Shown here: piece by piece, positions 56,384 to 64,000 of the stretch
Position numbering within the stretch: position 1 is the stretch's first letter
How the letters are laid out: each line of letters opens with the position of its first letter
From: Symsagittifera roscoffensis
Taxonomy: Eukaryota; Xenacoelomorpha; Acoela; Convolutidae
Assembly (NCBI RefSeq): GCF_963678635.1
Contig: NC_087071.1
Span: forward strand, 44,193,095-44,257,094
Direction: 5' to 3'
Length of the DNA stretch: 64,000 nucleotides
The notes under the pieces: model-generated
The model's input: the letters and a program-made list of their open reading frames with translations, nothing else
Databases searched by the model: none
What the model was told of the DNA's origin: nothing
Position numbers and translations under genes: made by a program

Positions 56384-57392
56384 ACCTGTTTACTATCACT
56401 AACGAATTCAAATTTCTCATTCTAAAAATTGCTACCACAGCTTGTCCTGGTTGTAATTTTACTTTTGTATCCAAAAAAATTGGTACCTTGTTTTCGTCTG
56501 TTATTATCCTATTAATTGGTCTCTTAACATACTTTCGGTCCGGGTTTCTAATCCGTATCAGACCGTTGTTCAAGTCAATCATCACGTCAAAATTCCTGAC
56601 AAAATCTCTGCCCAGGATGAATTGGTCGGCGTCGTCCAGATTCTCTACCACCAGAAAGCTCATCCAAAGATCCCGTCCTCCCATGTGGAGTACCGTTATT
56701 GGTGTTCTTCCGGCCACGTAGATAGCTCCTCGATTGGCGACGGCCAGTCGGAGATTCGTTGGAATTAGATCTTCCCGCGTGAAGCCCATTCTTTCCCAAG
56801 TTTTTATCGGCATCACACTCACTACCGCTCCTGTGTCCAGAAGCCCTGTGACTCCGAGTTTTGTTTCGTTGGTGTGTACTGCGTCTTGTTCCATCATGGC
56901 GTCAAGGCCTATCCTGCGGACTTTGAGCTCCTCTTCACCCAAATAGATCTGCCCCATTTGGTCATCATCTGTTGTTACATAAGTCCTGGTGTAGATACTG
57001 ATTCCATCCACGTTCAGCATCACTTGATACGGCCCATAGACCTCTAGGTAGCGTCCATGAATTTTCTTCATGCGAGGGCCACCCGTTGTTAGTAGTGCTC
57101 GCACAGCTCTCGACTCAGTGCGTGGCTCCACCTGCCTCAGATAATCTGCATATGTGTCCAAATGCATCAAAGTGAACTCGGATGGTTCACTCAGATTCCT
57201 GATTACCTGGTGTCCAGCCACTGAGATTATCGACTGTATCTTGCTTCCTTGCGGCACCATGCCGAACCTCTGACCGGAGATCACATTAAGTTTCATGCTC
57301 AAACTGCTTGGTGCTTTAGCTTCTTCGAACTCCGTTGCTTCGAAGGTATTAAGTTGCTCCTGAAGTTTCTCATTCTCCAGTTCAAAATTCAC
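56376..57392 (-). CDS. E1 aspartic protease region
   Basis: About 338 residues. The retroviral-type active-site motif DTGA is at residues 186-189 (GLLDTGAVVSVMP) and the Ile-Leu-Gly segment at 259-264 (QFILGRDFVRNF). The N-terminal 150 residues (SLSMKLNVISGQ, IQSIISVAGHQV, HLDTYADYLRQVEP) form a conserved linker after Gag that is shared with E2. The enzyme would cut the polyproteins. Fossil. Confidence 0.85.
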   Translation of the reverse strand: MNFELENEKLQEQLNTFEATEFEEAKAPSSLSMKLNVISGQRFGMVPQGSKIQSIISVAGHQVIRNLSEPSEFTLMHLDTYADYLRQVEPRTESRAVRALLTTGGPRMKKIHGRYLEVYGPYQVMLNVDGISIYTRTYVTTDDDQMGQIYLGEEELKVRRIGLDAMMEQDAVHTNETKLGVTGLLDTGAVVSVMPIKTWERMGFTREDLIPTNLRLAVANRGAIYVAGRTPITVLHMGGRDLWMSFLVVENLDDADQFILGRDFVRNFDVMIDLNNGLIRIRNPDRKYVKRPINRIITDENKVPIFLDTKVKLQPGQAVVAIFRMRNLNSLVIVNRFA

Positions 57393-60275
57393 TTACTGTT
57401 CGATCTCTTTCGTCACCAGTTCATGCTGCACTCTATTTAGAGCATCCCTTGCGGCTGCCCTATAATCAATCTTGAAGTCATCGGCCGCAGTCACTGGTTC
57501 TGGTTCACATGTCTCTTCAGTTACCGCTTGCATTTTCTTCGTCGCCAGCTCTTGCGGTTTGTCTTTTCTGCGCGCCTCCGCTTCACTCAACAGGCGAGTC
57601 TTGCTGGCTTTCACTCCTGATAAAGCTTCCTCATGCCTTGGATGCTTGATGTCTGCCACTGCATCCCAGAATTGTGGACAATCTGATTTAAAATGATCTT
57701 CCAAGCTGCAGAAGAAACACCTCGGGCCAAATTTCGCAATTACTCCTCTCATGAAATCCTCATGGTCAACTTGTGACGCATCTTGGTCCTCGAGGCTAAA
57801 CCCTATTGCTTTCATGCCTTGTTTGTAAGTTGGGCATGCTGACACATGATGGTCCGTTGAACTGCAATTGGCACAAGAGCGTCTCTTGTCCATATCATCC
57901 CTCGGTTTGTACCAATTGTTCCCTTGGTTTGCTGGTCCGTTGTTAAAATTGCCATAATTGTTCTTGTAATATCCAGATCTCGAAGGAGGTTTCAACAAAA
58001 GATACTCTTTTGACTTGAGCCTCAACTCCTCTGGTGTTGGCGCATTGGTTGATAGTGGTGTGTAATGCGTTGCTAGCATCGTTCGAAGTTCATCATTCTT
58101 CACACCATCGATGAATTTTGAGGCTACGGCCAGGTTCATCCTTCGGTTTGACTCATCCGGTTGGCTGCGTCTTCTCAGCATTTCCAAATCATCGAGAAAC
58201 TTGTCTATCGTTTCATCTTCTCGTTGCATCCGTTTCTCGAAGCGCATCATCGCCTGGTGCCCCTGCACCCCTGATCCGAAACGGTTTACCAAGATTTCGA
58301 AGATTTTCTCAGCAGTGTCACGTTGATATTGTTTCTTGGCCATGACACAGTTCAGGGCTGTCCCTTCCAAGTTGCTGGTGAGCGCACTGCATTCCTGTCT
58401 CTCCGACAAGTCCTCTTCCTGGAAATGCAGCTTCATTACCTCTACCCAGGTATCAATACAGCCATCAGATTCATCTTTATAGCATCTTGGTTTCTTAAAG
58501 ACCCTTCTGGACTTCTCACTGCGTTCATTGGTTCTGGATAACCTTGTAAGGAATGTCTCCAAAGACCTGTTTAGGGGTTCAAATGCTGTGGCCATTGCCG
58601 TAGCATCCCTTGAGTGTCCCGCCTGAGTGTCCTCACACCTCGTCTGAGGCTCTGTATGCGGTGCATCCCTGCAATCCGAATCGCCGTGAGTGTTTCCCGC
58701 TTGGCCCACATGACGCCTCCTCGGGCTCGCATGCCACCTGTTGCCGGAATCACTTCTCCCAGTCGCATGTGTGCTTTGCGTTGGTCGTTCGTTAGAGGTT
58801 TTTCTGTTCCCCGTTGAACTTGTTCTACTGTTTGGGCCCCATGTTCCATTACCCCTTGTGGCATAGCCTGATGAACTGCCCCTGCCTCTAGTGGATCCAT
58901 ACGTCTTCCTCTTTTGATGTTCATTGAAGTTCACCCTCGGCTCCCTGCTGGGACCTCCCGAGTTCGGTTCTCCCTCTTTTGGTCCACTCTTGCTGCTTAG
59001 TAGCCCGTCCAATCTATCCATGATAGCCTGAGTTCGCCTCTCCATCATCGCGTCTATCTTTGTGTCAAGAGTCCCAAGAGACTGCTCTTGCTGAGTTCTT
59101 AACTTCTCCATGTCATCTCTTAAGCGTAACTCTCGCTGTTCCGCCTCTCTTGTCATTCGCGACAATTTCTTCGCCATATGCTCGTCCGTTCTTCCTTTCA
59201 AGCGTTTTTCGCTCCTGCCAACTTCTTGTCTATTGCGGTTTATTTCTTCCCGCAGACTTTCTCTTTCAATGTGAACTGCTCTTTCTAGTTCACTCATCCT
59301 TATTGACATCTGTTCATTTTGTTCTCCTAAACTGTCCACTATGTTGTTTAAGGCTTCTTCTAGTGCTGCCCCGTTATTCACGAGTGGCGTTACTAGTGGC
59401 GGTGCAACCCTGTCGGTCCCAGGTAGCTTCGTGCTGGTCGAGATCCGGGCCTTGACTCTCTGTCTCGACGTCTTTTCCTTATCTATTTCAGGATTCGCTA
59501 ACGCGTTGCCTAGCCCTCTGGTTCTACTCTCTCCATTTTGTGGCTCTGAACTTGTCATAATCGCGAAGTCTTTTGACTGGCCCGGTGTGTTTGCCTCTTT
59601 GCTTATCGTTGTCACTACACCGAATTTGTCCATGGTCCCAGTCTCTCTTCCGACGTATGCCTCATTCTCCTGGATCGAACTATCGAGGCTGACTTGAGAT
59701 CCAAAGTCCCCTTGCTCCTCTTCATCCTCTTCCTCCTGGGATTCAGGTTCGTTTCCTGCGCCTCCTCCCATGGTGAATGGAAAGATGTTTCCGAAGGTGT
59801 TCCTCATTCTTTCTGAGAACGATGATGGCGTTGTTTGTTTCTCAGTTCCGCCTGCCATCATAGTGTTGTCTGTTGGGGATCTTCTATTTGCCGCTATTTC
59901 AGTTGAGATGTCGGACAGTTCCGACATCTCCTCTTGATCCAATGTCCCGGTGGAAGTGGCAAAATCATGGCCTTGTTCTACCGGAGTAGATTCACTCGCC
60001 AGTCTTCTGTCTCTCCCTTCCAGTCCATGTACTTCCTGGTTGTCGTTCATGGCATGGTCCATATTGACCTCCACTTCTAACAGTTCTTTTCGCTCTTCTG
60101 AGGTCTTCTGACTCCTTGTTTCAACCATTTTGCCTGAAACCGTCTCCCCTTTGTCGGTCCGGGCTCGTTTGATCCAATCCACAAAAGGATCGGTCATCGT
60201 TTTTCTTTGCTCTTCAGGTATGAATTTCCTGGAGCTATTACCTCGTTTAGTTATCCTTGACTTGTCTAGACTCAT
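57393..60275 (-). CDS. E1 Gag with two CCHC zinc knuckles
   Basis: About 960 residues, unusually long for a Ty3 Gag. The start MSLDKSRITKRG is conserved in E2. Residues 1-290 are charged and low in complexity. About 300-420 form a coiled coil (MSELERAVHIERESLREEIN onward). About 555-765 look like the capsid region (FLTRLSRTNERSEK to EELRLKSKEYLLLKP). Two knuckles fit C-x2-C-x4-H-x4-C at about 801-814 (CANCSSTDHHVSAC) and 853-866 (CFFCSLEDHFKSDC). After these come KHPRHEEALSGVKASKTRLL and a helical tail. Gag would build the particle and bind the RNA. Fossil. Confidence 0.85.
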   Translation of the reverse strand: MSLDKSRITKRGNSSRKFIPEEQRKTMTDPFVDWIKRARTDKGETVSGKMVETRSQKTSEERKELLEVEVNMDHAMNDNQEVHGLEGRDRRLASESTPVEQGHDFATSTGTLDQEEMSELSDISTEIAANRRSPTDNTMMAGGTEKQTTPSSFSERMRNTFGNIFPFTMGGGAGNEPESQEEEDEEEQGDFGSQVSLDSSIQENEAYVGRETGTMDKFGVVTTISKEANTPGQSKDFAIMTSSEPQNGESRTRGLGNALANPEIDKEKTSRQRVKARISTSTKLPGTDRVAPPLVTPLVNNGAALEEALNNIVDSLGEQNEQMSIRMSELERAVHIERESLREEINRNRQEVGRSEKRLKGRTDEHMAKKLSRMTREAEQRELRLRDDMEKLRTQQEQSLGTLDTKIDAMMERRTQAIMDRLDGLLSSKSGPKEGEPNSGGPSREPRVNFNEHQKRKTYGSTRGRGSSSGYATRGNGTWGPNSRTSSTGNRKTSNERPTQSTHATGRSDSGNRWHASPRRRHVGQAGNTHGDSDCRDAPHTEPQTRCEDTQAGHSRDATAMATAFEPLNRSLETFLTRLSRTNERSEKSRRVFKKPRCYKDESDGCIDTWVEVMKLHFQEEDLSERQECSALTSNLEGTALNCVMAKKQYQRDTAEKIFEILVNRFGSGVQGHQAMMRFEKRMQREDETIDKFLDDLEMLRRRSQPDESNRRMNLAVASKFIDGVKNDELRTMLATHYTPLSTNAPTPEELRLKSKEYLLLKPPSRSGYYKNNYGNFNNGPANQGNNWYKPRDDMDKRRSCANCSSTDHHVSACPTYKQGMKAIGFSLEDQDASQVDHEDFMRGVIAKFGPRCFFCSLEDHFKSDCPQFWDAVADIKHPRHEEALSGVKASKTRLLSEAEARRKDKPQELATKKMQAVTEETCEPEPVTAADDFKIDYRAAARDALNRVQHELVTKEIEQ

Positions 60276-60573
60276 TCTCTATTTGTCACTTCTTAATGCC
60301 TATACACTTAACTCGATTGCTAGTGAACTTATAGTATTATTAACAATAATAATGACACAACACAATAAATTTCACAAGATTCTATTAAATAGTGACCACG
60401 AATCCCTGTATTTTATCAGCGTACAGTTTGTATAAAATTTATTCACACTAACCGATTATCGGTCGTAAGATTTGAAAACTAGCACAATATGATGTTATCA
60501 GTCAATTTAAAAGATAGTGTACTCACTACCCAATCAAGCACAGTTTATGTAGATTTAAAATCAAGAACAAAAT

Positions 60574-60591
60574 ATATATATATATATATAA
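60574..60591. repeat. AT dinucleotide microsatellite
   Basis: A run of alternating A and T of 18 bases in the E1 leader; absent at the matching place in E2. Confidence 0.9.
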
Positions 60592-60709
60592 TGACAGAGT
60601 ATGAATACCTCTATAAAAAACGTATGTGTAATGTACTCTTGGTCGGTCGTAGTACAATAGTCGAACTTGTCTTTTAAAGAAAAAGCTTTCCCTGACTTTG
60701 AAGGCAGTA

Positions 60710-60815
60710 ATTTTCTCAAGTGGGCGTCTATTGCACCCACCGAGTACTGCGTTACCTATCTGCCTTCGGACTGCCCGAGCTAGACCTACTAAAATCCTCA
60801 GGGCAGTCACTTTTC
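60710..60815 (-). promoter_or_regulatory. Conserved leader block with splice-donor-like site (E1)
   Basis: Alignable with 37136-37240 of E2 despite drift around it. Sense strand carries GGCAGATAGGTAAC with the GT at 60755-60754. Possible donor for a spliced RNA joined to the acceptor near 49.04 kb. Sequence-based inference. Confidence 0.3.
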
Positions 60816-61029
60816 ACAAAAACGTATTATGTTACAATCCACACCAATGAATCACGCTCTTTTTAGTTTAGACTTAGTGTCGCGAATATCCGAGTTCGGA
60901 CCTGTTTTGTTTTGGTCTGGTTCTTATTGAAAGGCAAGTTACCAGTGCAGTCACTGATTCCTAGCCTGTGTGCTAATAACCTAATATCTCTCACTTTAGT
61001 CTTTCTTTCGCCTACCTAAGTCCTTTAAT

Positions 61030-61260
61030 AAAATAATACCCCTCCGGATTGGCACAAATAGGACCCTTCCGGACTAACAAAATCTAGACCCTTCCGGATT
61101 GGGACCCCTCCGAGTTAGTTAACACAAGACCCCTCCGGATTTGGACCCCTCCGAATTAGCAACTATAAGACCCCTCCGGATTCGGTCCCCTCCTAACTTG
61201 AAAAAATTTTGACCCCTCCGGATTGGGAGCCCTCCGGTTTCGTAAAAGTAGCTTTTCGGA
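61030..61260. repeat. Cluster of CCCCTCCGGATT motifs in the E1 leader
   Basis: At least eight copies of CCCTTCCGGA or CCCCTCCGGA-type motifs within 230 bases, with irregular spacing. Further copies lie near 61.37, 61.92, 62.39, 62.63 and 62.66 kb and inside the LTRs. It corresponds to the tighter minisatellite in E2. Confidence 0.75.
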
Positions 61261-63137
61261 GATTTCCTTCTTTCAACCTATACCCCTCCGGATACGTTCT
61301 CCAATGCAATTTTGATTTTTCAATTAACTAGGAAGGGTATGTACTACTTTCCTAGACCCTTCCGGATTGAAGTTAAGCCTCTTATTTTAGAATTCACACT
61401 AACGGTGAAGGGTCTTGTCGCTTGCCTAACTTCGACTCGATTAATGTTTTGCTGTGCCTTTAGCCTTCACTTTTCGTCTAGAACAGCCTAAAGTTACTTT
61501 ATTCAACCGCTAATACCTTTTGGTAGGGGTATAAGGGCTTTTCTAAAAGAAATTTACAAAACGTGAAGGGTCTACCTTCCTAAATTGGTGAATTTGCTAA
61601 AAACAATCTCAAAAAATTTTCACGCTTACTTTTCCGAAAATTTTTCAGTAAGCTCAGCTAATTTCTGATCTATTGGTACCAAGATCAACTCGATATGCCT
61701 AGTAGTTCCAAAGTTATTAACCAAAACGTCTTTTTTCTAAACTCAAAAATTTTCTCTCTTTTGGTTCCGCCTAACTTTTTCCGCAAATCTGGTCCTTTCG
61801 ACCTAAAATTTATTGATTCGAGCTCAGAAGGCCTATACTCTTCTAGTTCAATGCAAAAAACCCGATCTAAAACGCTTTTGTTGAAAAAATTTGCGAAAAA
61901 CTATGCTACCTGTACCCCTCCGGATTGATGAATCCACCAAATCAAACACGTTAAGTTCGATTTCTCTGCAACCCGGAAGGCTTTCGGGTAGCGGGTTTTA
62001 AAACTTGTAGATTCACTAGTGGACGATGTCCGAACAACTGTTTTTACTGTTCTAACTCAAAAATTTCAAAAAATTTTCTGAATTTATAGTGTTTCGTTTT
62101 CTCAAAAATCACGAAATTTCGGTTTTCGGTACCAAAATGGTTCCAGCCACTTCTGAACTAAACTTAACCGGTTCTATCTATTATGGTAGTGCAGTTACGA
62201 TGTAACACACTAACTTAGCCTTTTTTTCCGTTTCAAAAAATATCGATATCTCAAAAATCTTGACTTGTGGGGGGATCAAAATATCGCTATTTTGACCCCA
62301 AAAACCGGTCTACTTTCTGTGTTTTTCACTGAAAAACGGTATAAGAGTAATAATATAGGCTATATTAGTAATAATATTAGTAATACTATACCCCTCCGGG
62401 TTTGTTTAATATCCGAATTAAGGTGCTTAACTCGGATATTCGCAGTTCGGTGAAGGGTCACTACAGTGCAGCACTGTCGAGCCCCCCACAGATTGCTATC
62501 TTAATTTTTGTACCAAAAGGGATACAAAACTTGTTAACGATACCCAACAGTCGATTGTTGTTGTCGTTGAGCCCCTTCTTGTTGCTCCTTGTACTGCTTG
62601 CCGGATCAGTCTTCTCCCAAGACCCCTCCGAATTGAGCGCAAATCAGCTGACCCTTCCGGATTGAGCGCAACTTATCATTAACGTGCTTAAATGCTCAAA
62701 TAACCCTACAGTACAAGCCTCAAAAACGGGCTACAAAACTGATCGTATTGATCCTGACTGATATAAATGCCTGTAACAACAATATATCTATAAACAACAA
62801 ACGGGAGGGTCGGATCACATCTTGTCTGGGGGATGGTTTCTACTGATTTTTTTTTAACTTTTTTTTTACAGTTTTTGGTTTTTTCGGTTATTTTTTTATG
62901 TTTTTTGTTTTTCTTGGGTACTATACTACTTTTTGTTTGAATTTATATATATCTTTAAGTGTTTTTGGTCACGGACCATTCAGGAAATGACGGGACCGCG
63001 AAACCCCCCACCCTTCCTGGTTCGTGAATTTTCGGTCTTAACTAGGTTAAAAAACTATTGACGGTAATCCGGAAGGCTTCCGCGTTCCGAACTACCCTTC
63101 CGCCCCGGCGGTTTAGGCCTATTAAGGGCGTTAATGT

Positions 63138-63163
63138 GAGCATCCGCTCGGCGCGGAGTGCTC
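63138..63163. other. Conserved leader hairpin (E1)
   Basis: Same 26 bases as 38303-38328: GAGCATCCGC, TCGGC, GCGGAGTGCTC. It lies about 40 bases downstream of the primer site in the element sense. Confidence 0.55.
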
Positions 63164-63202
63164 GTTAACGGTTCTGCCGGTCATGATGTTAAAAAAGAAT
63201 AA

Positions 63203-63217
63203 CACCCAGGAGCGCCA
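63203..63217 (-). other. Primer-binding site, tRNA-Asn type
   Basis: In the element sense TGGCGCTCCTGGGTG, beginning eight bases after the LTR end. Metazoan tRNA-Asn ends in CACCCAGGGACGCCA or the variant CACCCAGGAGCGCCA (acceptor stem GCTCCTG), which would pair over all 15 bases. It fixes the boundary between the 5' LTR and leader. The tRNA identity is from memory and not verified for this organism. Confidence 0.6.
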
Positions 63218-63225
63218 TAAAAACA

Positions 63226-64000
63226 TGTATGTAACATTCGCCCGGAAGATACATATCGACGGAAAATAAAACTAAGTCCTAAGACGACTGGCTAACGTCT
63301 AAACAGAGCTTTATATGCTTTTCACCGTCTCTACCAAGCCAGTACTTTCGGTGGTCTTTTCCAACATCGGGTCGACAAAAACGTTACTGCTTTCGGCTTC
63401 GGTCAAAACACTCAAATTAACGTAATTACATGCAGAAATAGTGAGCTCATGGCTGGTTCTCAGTATCCCCAGACCACGAGGTCACTCCTAAAAACAGGGC
63501 TACTACTTATTATATTACTATTGTTTTTGTTCAGTAGATAAAAATCATCATCTCCATCGAAGATGGATCAACCCCTTCCCCCAACTCCTAGCTTCTCATC
63601 CTTATCAAAATGAATCCAGTTGTTAATTAAATTCAATTCAGGACATGACAAGAAGCTAAAAGTCTATATAAAAGGATAAAAGTCTGAGTTCCGAAACCCT
63701 TCCGGATTCTTGAATCCACTGAATCAAGCTCGTTAATCTTGATTTCTTCGTAATCCGGAAGGCTATCTTCCACCCTTCACCGTTGTCTGCAACGGCCTTG
63801 CAACTATTGTAGCGACACAATAGTTGCAACTCAGAACGTCCTTCTGTTTTTCTCTGCTGTTTTTCTATCACAATCTTCGTTGTTTTTGTCAGTGCGACTA
63901 TCGTTGTTCTGTTGCTTTTTAGCTTTTTCTGCCAAAATGGCCGTTTCTGACGTTTCTCAGAAATGTTACGTAATCACTTCGAAAATTTAAAAATTAGCAA
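63226..64000 (-). mobile_element. E1 5' LTR (partial, runs off window)
   Basis: Starts TGTATGTAACATTCGCCC at the inner end and continues past 64000; by comparison with 38352-39905 roughly 0.86 kb is missing. The last 330 bases are about 98.8% identical to 38721-39050, while the first 240 are only about 83% similar to the matching part of the shared LTR. Contains the perfect hairpin at 63798-63829. Confidence 0.75.
63798..63829. other. LTR hairpin (E1 5' LTR)
   Basis: Identical to 38848-38879: 13-base perfect arms around AGCGAC. Confidence 0.7.

Larger units (their letters stand above)
60276..63225 (-). other. E1 5' leader (2.9 kb)
   Basis: Long non-coding leader between LTR and gag. It contains a tRNA-Asn-type primer site (63203-63217), a conserved hairpin (63138-63163), scattered TCCGGA motifs (dense at 61030-61260), a donor-like block at 60710-60815 and a short AT microsatellite. 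About 1.2 kb longer than the E2 leader; the extra part lies near 61.9-62.95 kb. No gene supported. Confidence 0.6.
38352..64000 (-). mobile_element. Element E1: giant Ty3-like LTR element with macro and SGNH modules
   Basis: Largest and best preserved copy; the 5' LTR runs off the right edge, so at least 25.6 kb and probably about 26.5 kb in total. Coding runs from 60275 down to 40017 on the minus strand. Order: gag, protease, reverse transcriptase and RNase H, acidic linker, integrase, macro-like module, spacer, coiled coil, SGNH module 1, SGNH-like module 2, two unknown proteins. The LTR overlap available (330 bases, 38721-39050 against 63671-64000) shows four differences, i.e. about 1.2%, suggesting a fairly recent insertion. 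It still counts as a fossil with roughly ten breaks. Confidence 0.88.

Noticed and set aside
63660-63680. TATATAAAAGG-like TATA box in the E1 5' LTR on the plus strand
   Set aside because: It is antisense to the element and absent from the shared LTR; a chance AT-rich string is more likely.
17550-64000. Tandem host gene cluster instead of mobile elements
   Set aside because: Presence of gag, protease, reverse transcriptase, integrase, LTRs with TG...CA ends, polypurine tracts and a primer site in register makes LTR elements the clear reading.

Overview
The window looks like a repeat-dominated stretch of a large animal genome; the phylum cannot be settled from the sequence. I see no convincing host gene, rRNA, tRNA or CRISPR array. 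Almost everything attributable belongs to mobile-element fossils: one family of giant Ty3-like LTR retroelements, non-LTR (LINE) reverse-transcriptase fragments, two unrelated LTR-element remnants near the left end, and simple or palindromic repeats. A 200-base assembly gap lies at 1485-1684.

The main content is a head-to-tail array of giant LTR elements on the minus strand. E1 (38352 to beyond 64000) is the youngest and most open copy. E2 (17550-39905) is an older, heavily decayed relative that shares one LTR (38352-39905) with E1. E3 (8468-11029) is a 3'-end fragment. E4 (about 11030-16000) is a divergent relative on the plus strand that keeps only the accessory coding region. In its sense direction E1 carries: LTR, tRNA-Asn-type primer site, 2.9 kb leader, gag with two CCHC knuckles, aspartic protease (DTGA), reverse transcriptase (YVDD) and RNase H, an acidic linker, integrase (HHCC and DD35E), a GPF-like tail, a macro-domain-like module, a 0.4 kb spacer, and then about 9 kb of extra coding sequence before the 3' LTR. 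LTRs are about 1.5 kb (TGTT...AACA).

The extra region is the remarkable part. It starts with a coiled-coil segment, continues with a canonical SGNH (GDSL-type) hydrolase module and a second, diverged SGNH-like module, and ends with two large proteins of about 880 and 920 residues that I do not recognise. The same protein order is readable in E2 and, at much lower similarity, in E4, so it is a long-standing cassette and not a chance capture in one copy. A conserved splice-acceptor-like site in the spacer suggests that the accessory region may be expressed from a spliced RNA.

The shared LTR appears to be a hybrid: its left part resembles the 3' LTR of E2, its right part is about 99% identical to the 5' LTR of E1. 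This points to LTR-LTR recombination as the origin of the tandem array. E3 and E2 share the same LINE/LTR junction, indicating a segmental duplication. All LTR elements are treated as fossils: E1 has roughly ten breaks, while E2, E3 and E4 are much more decayed.
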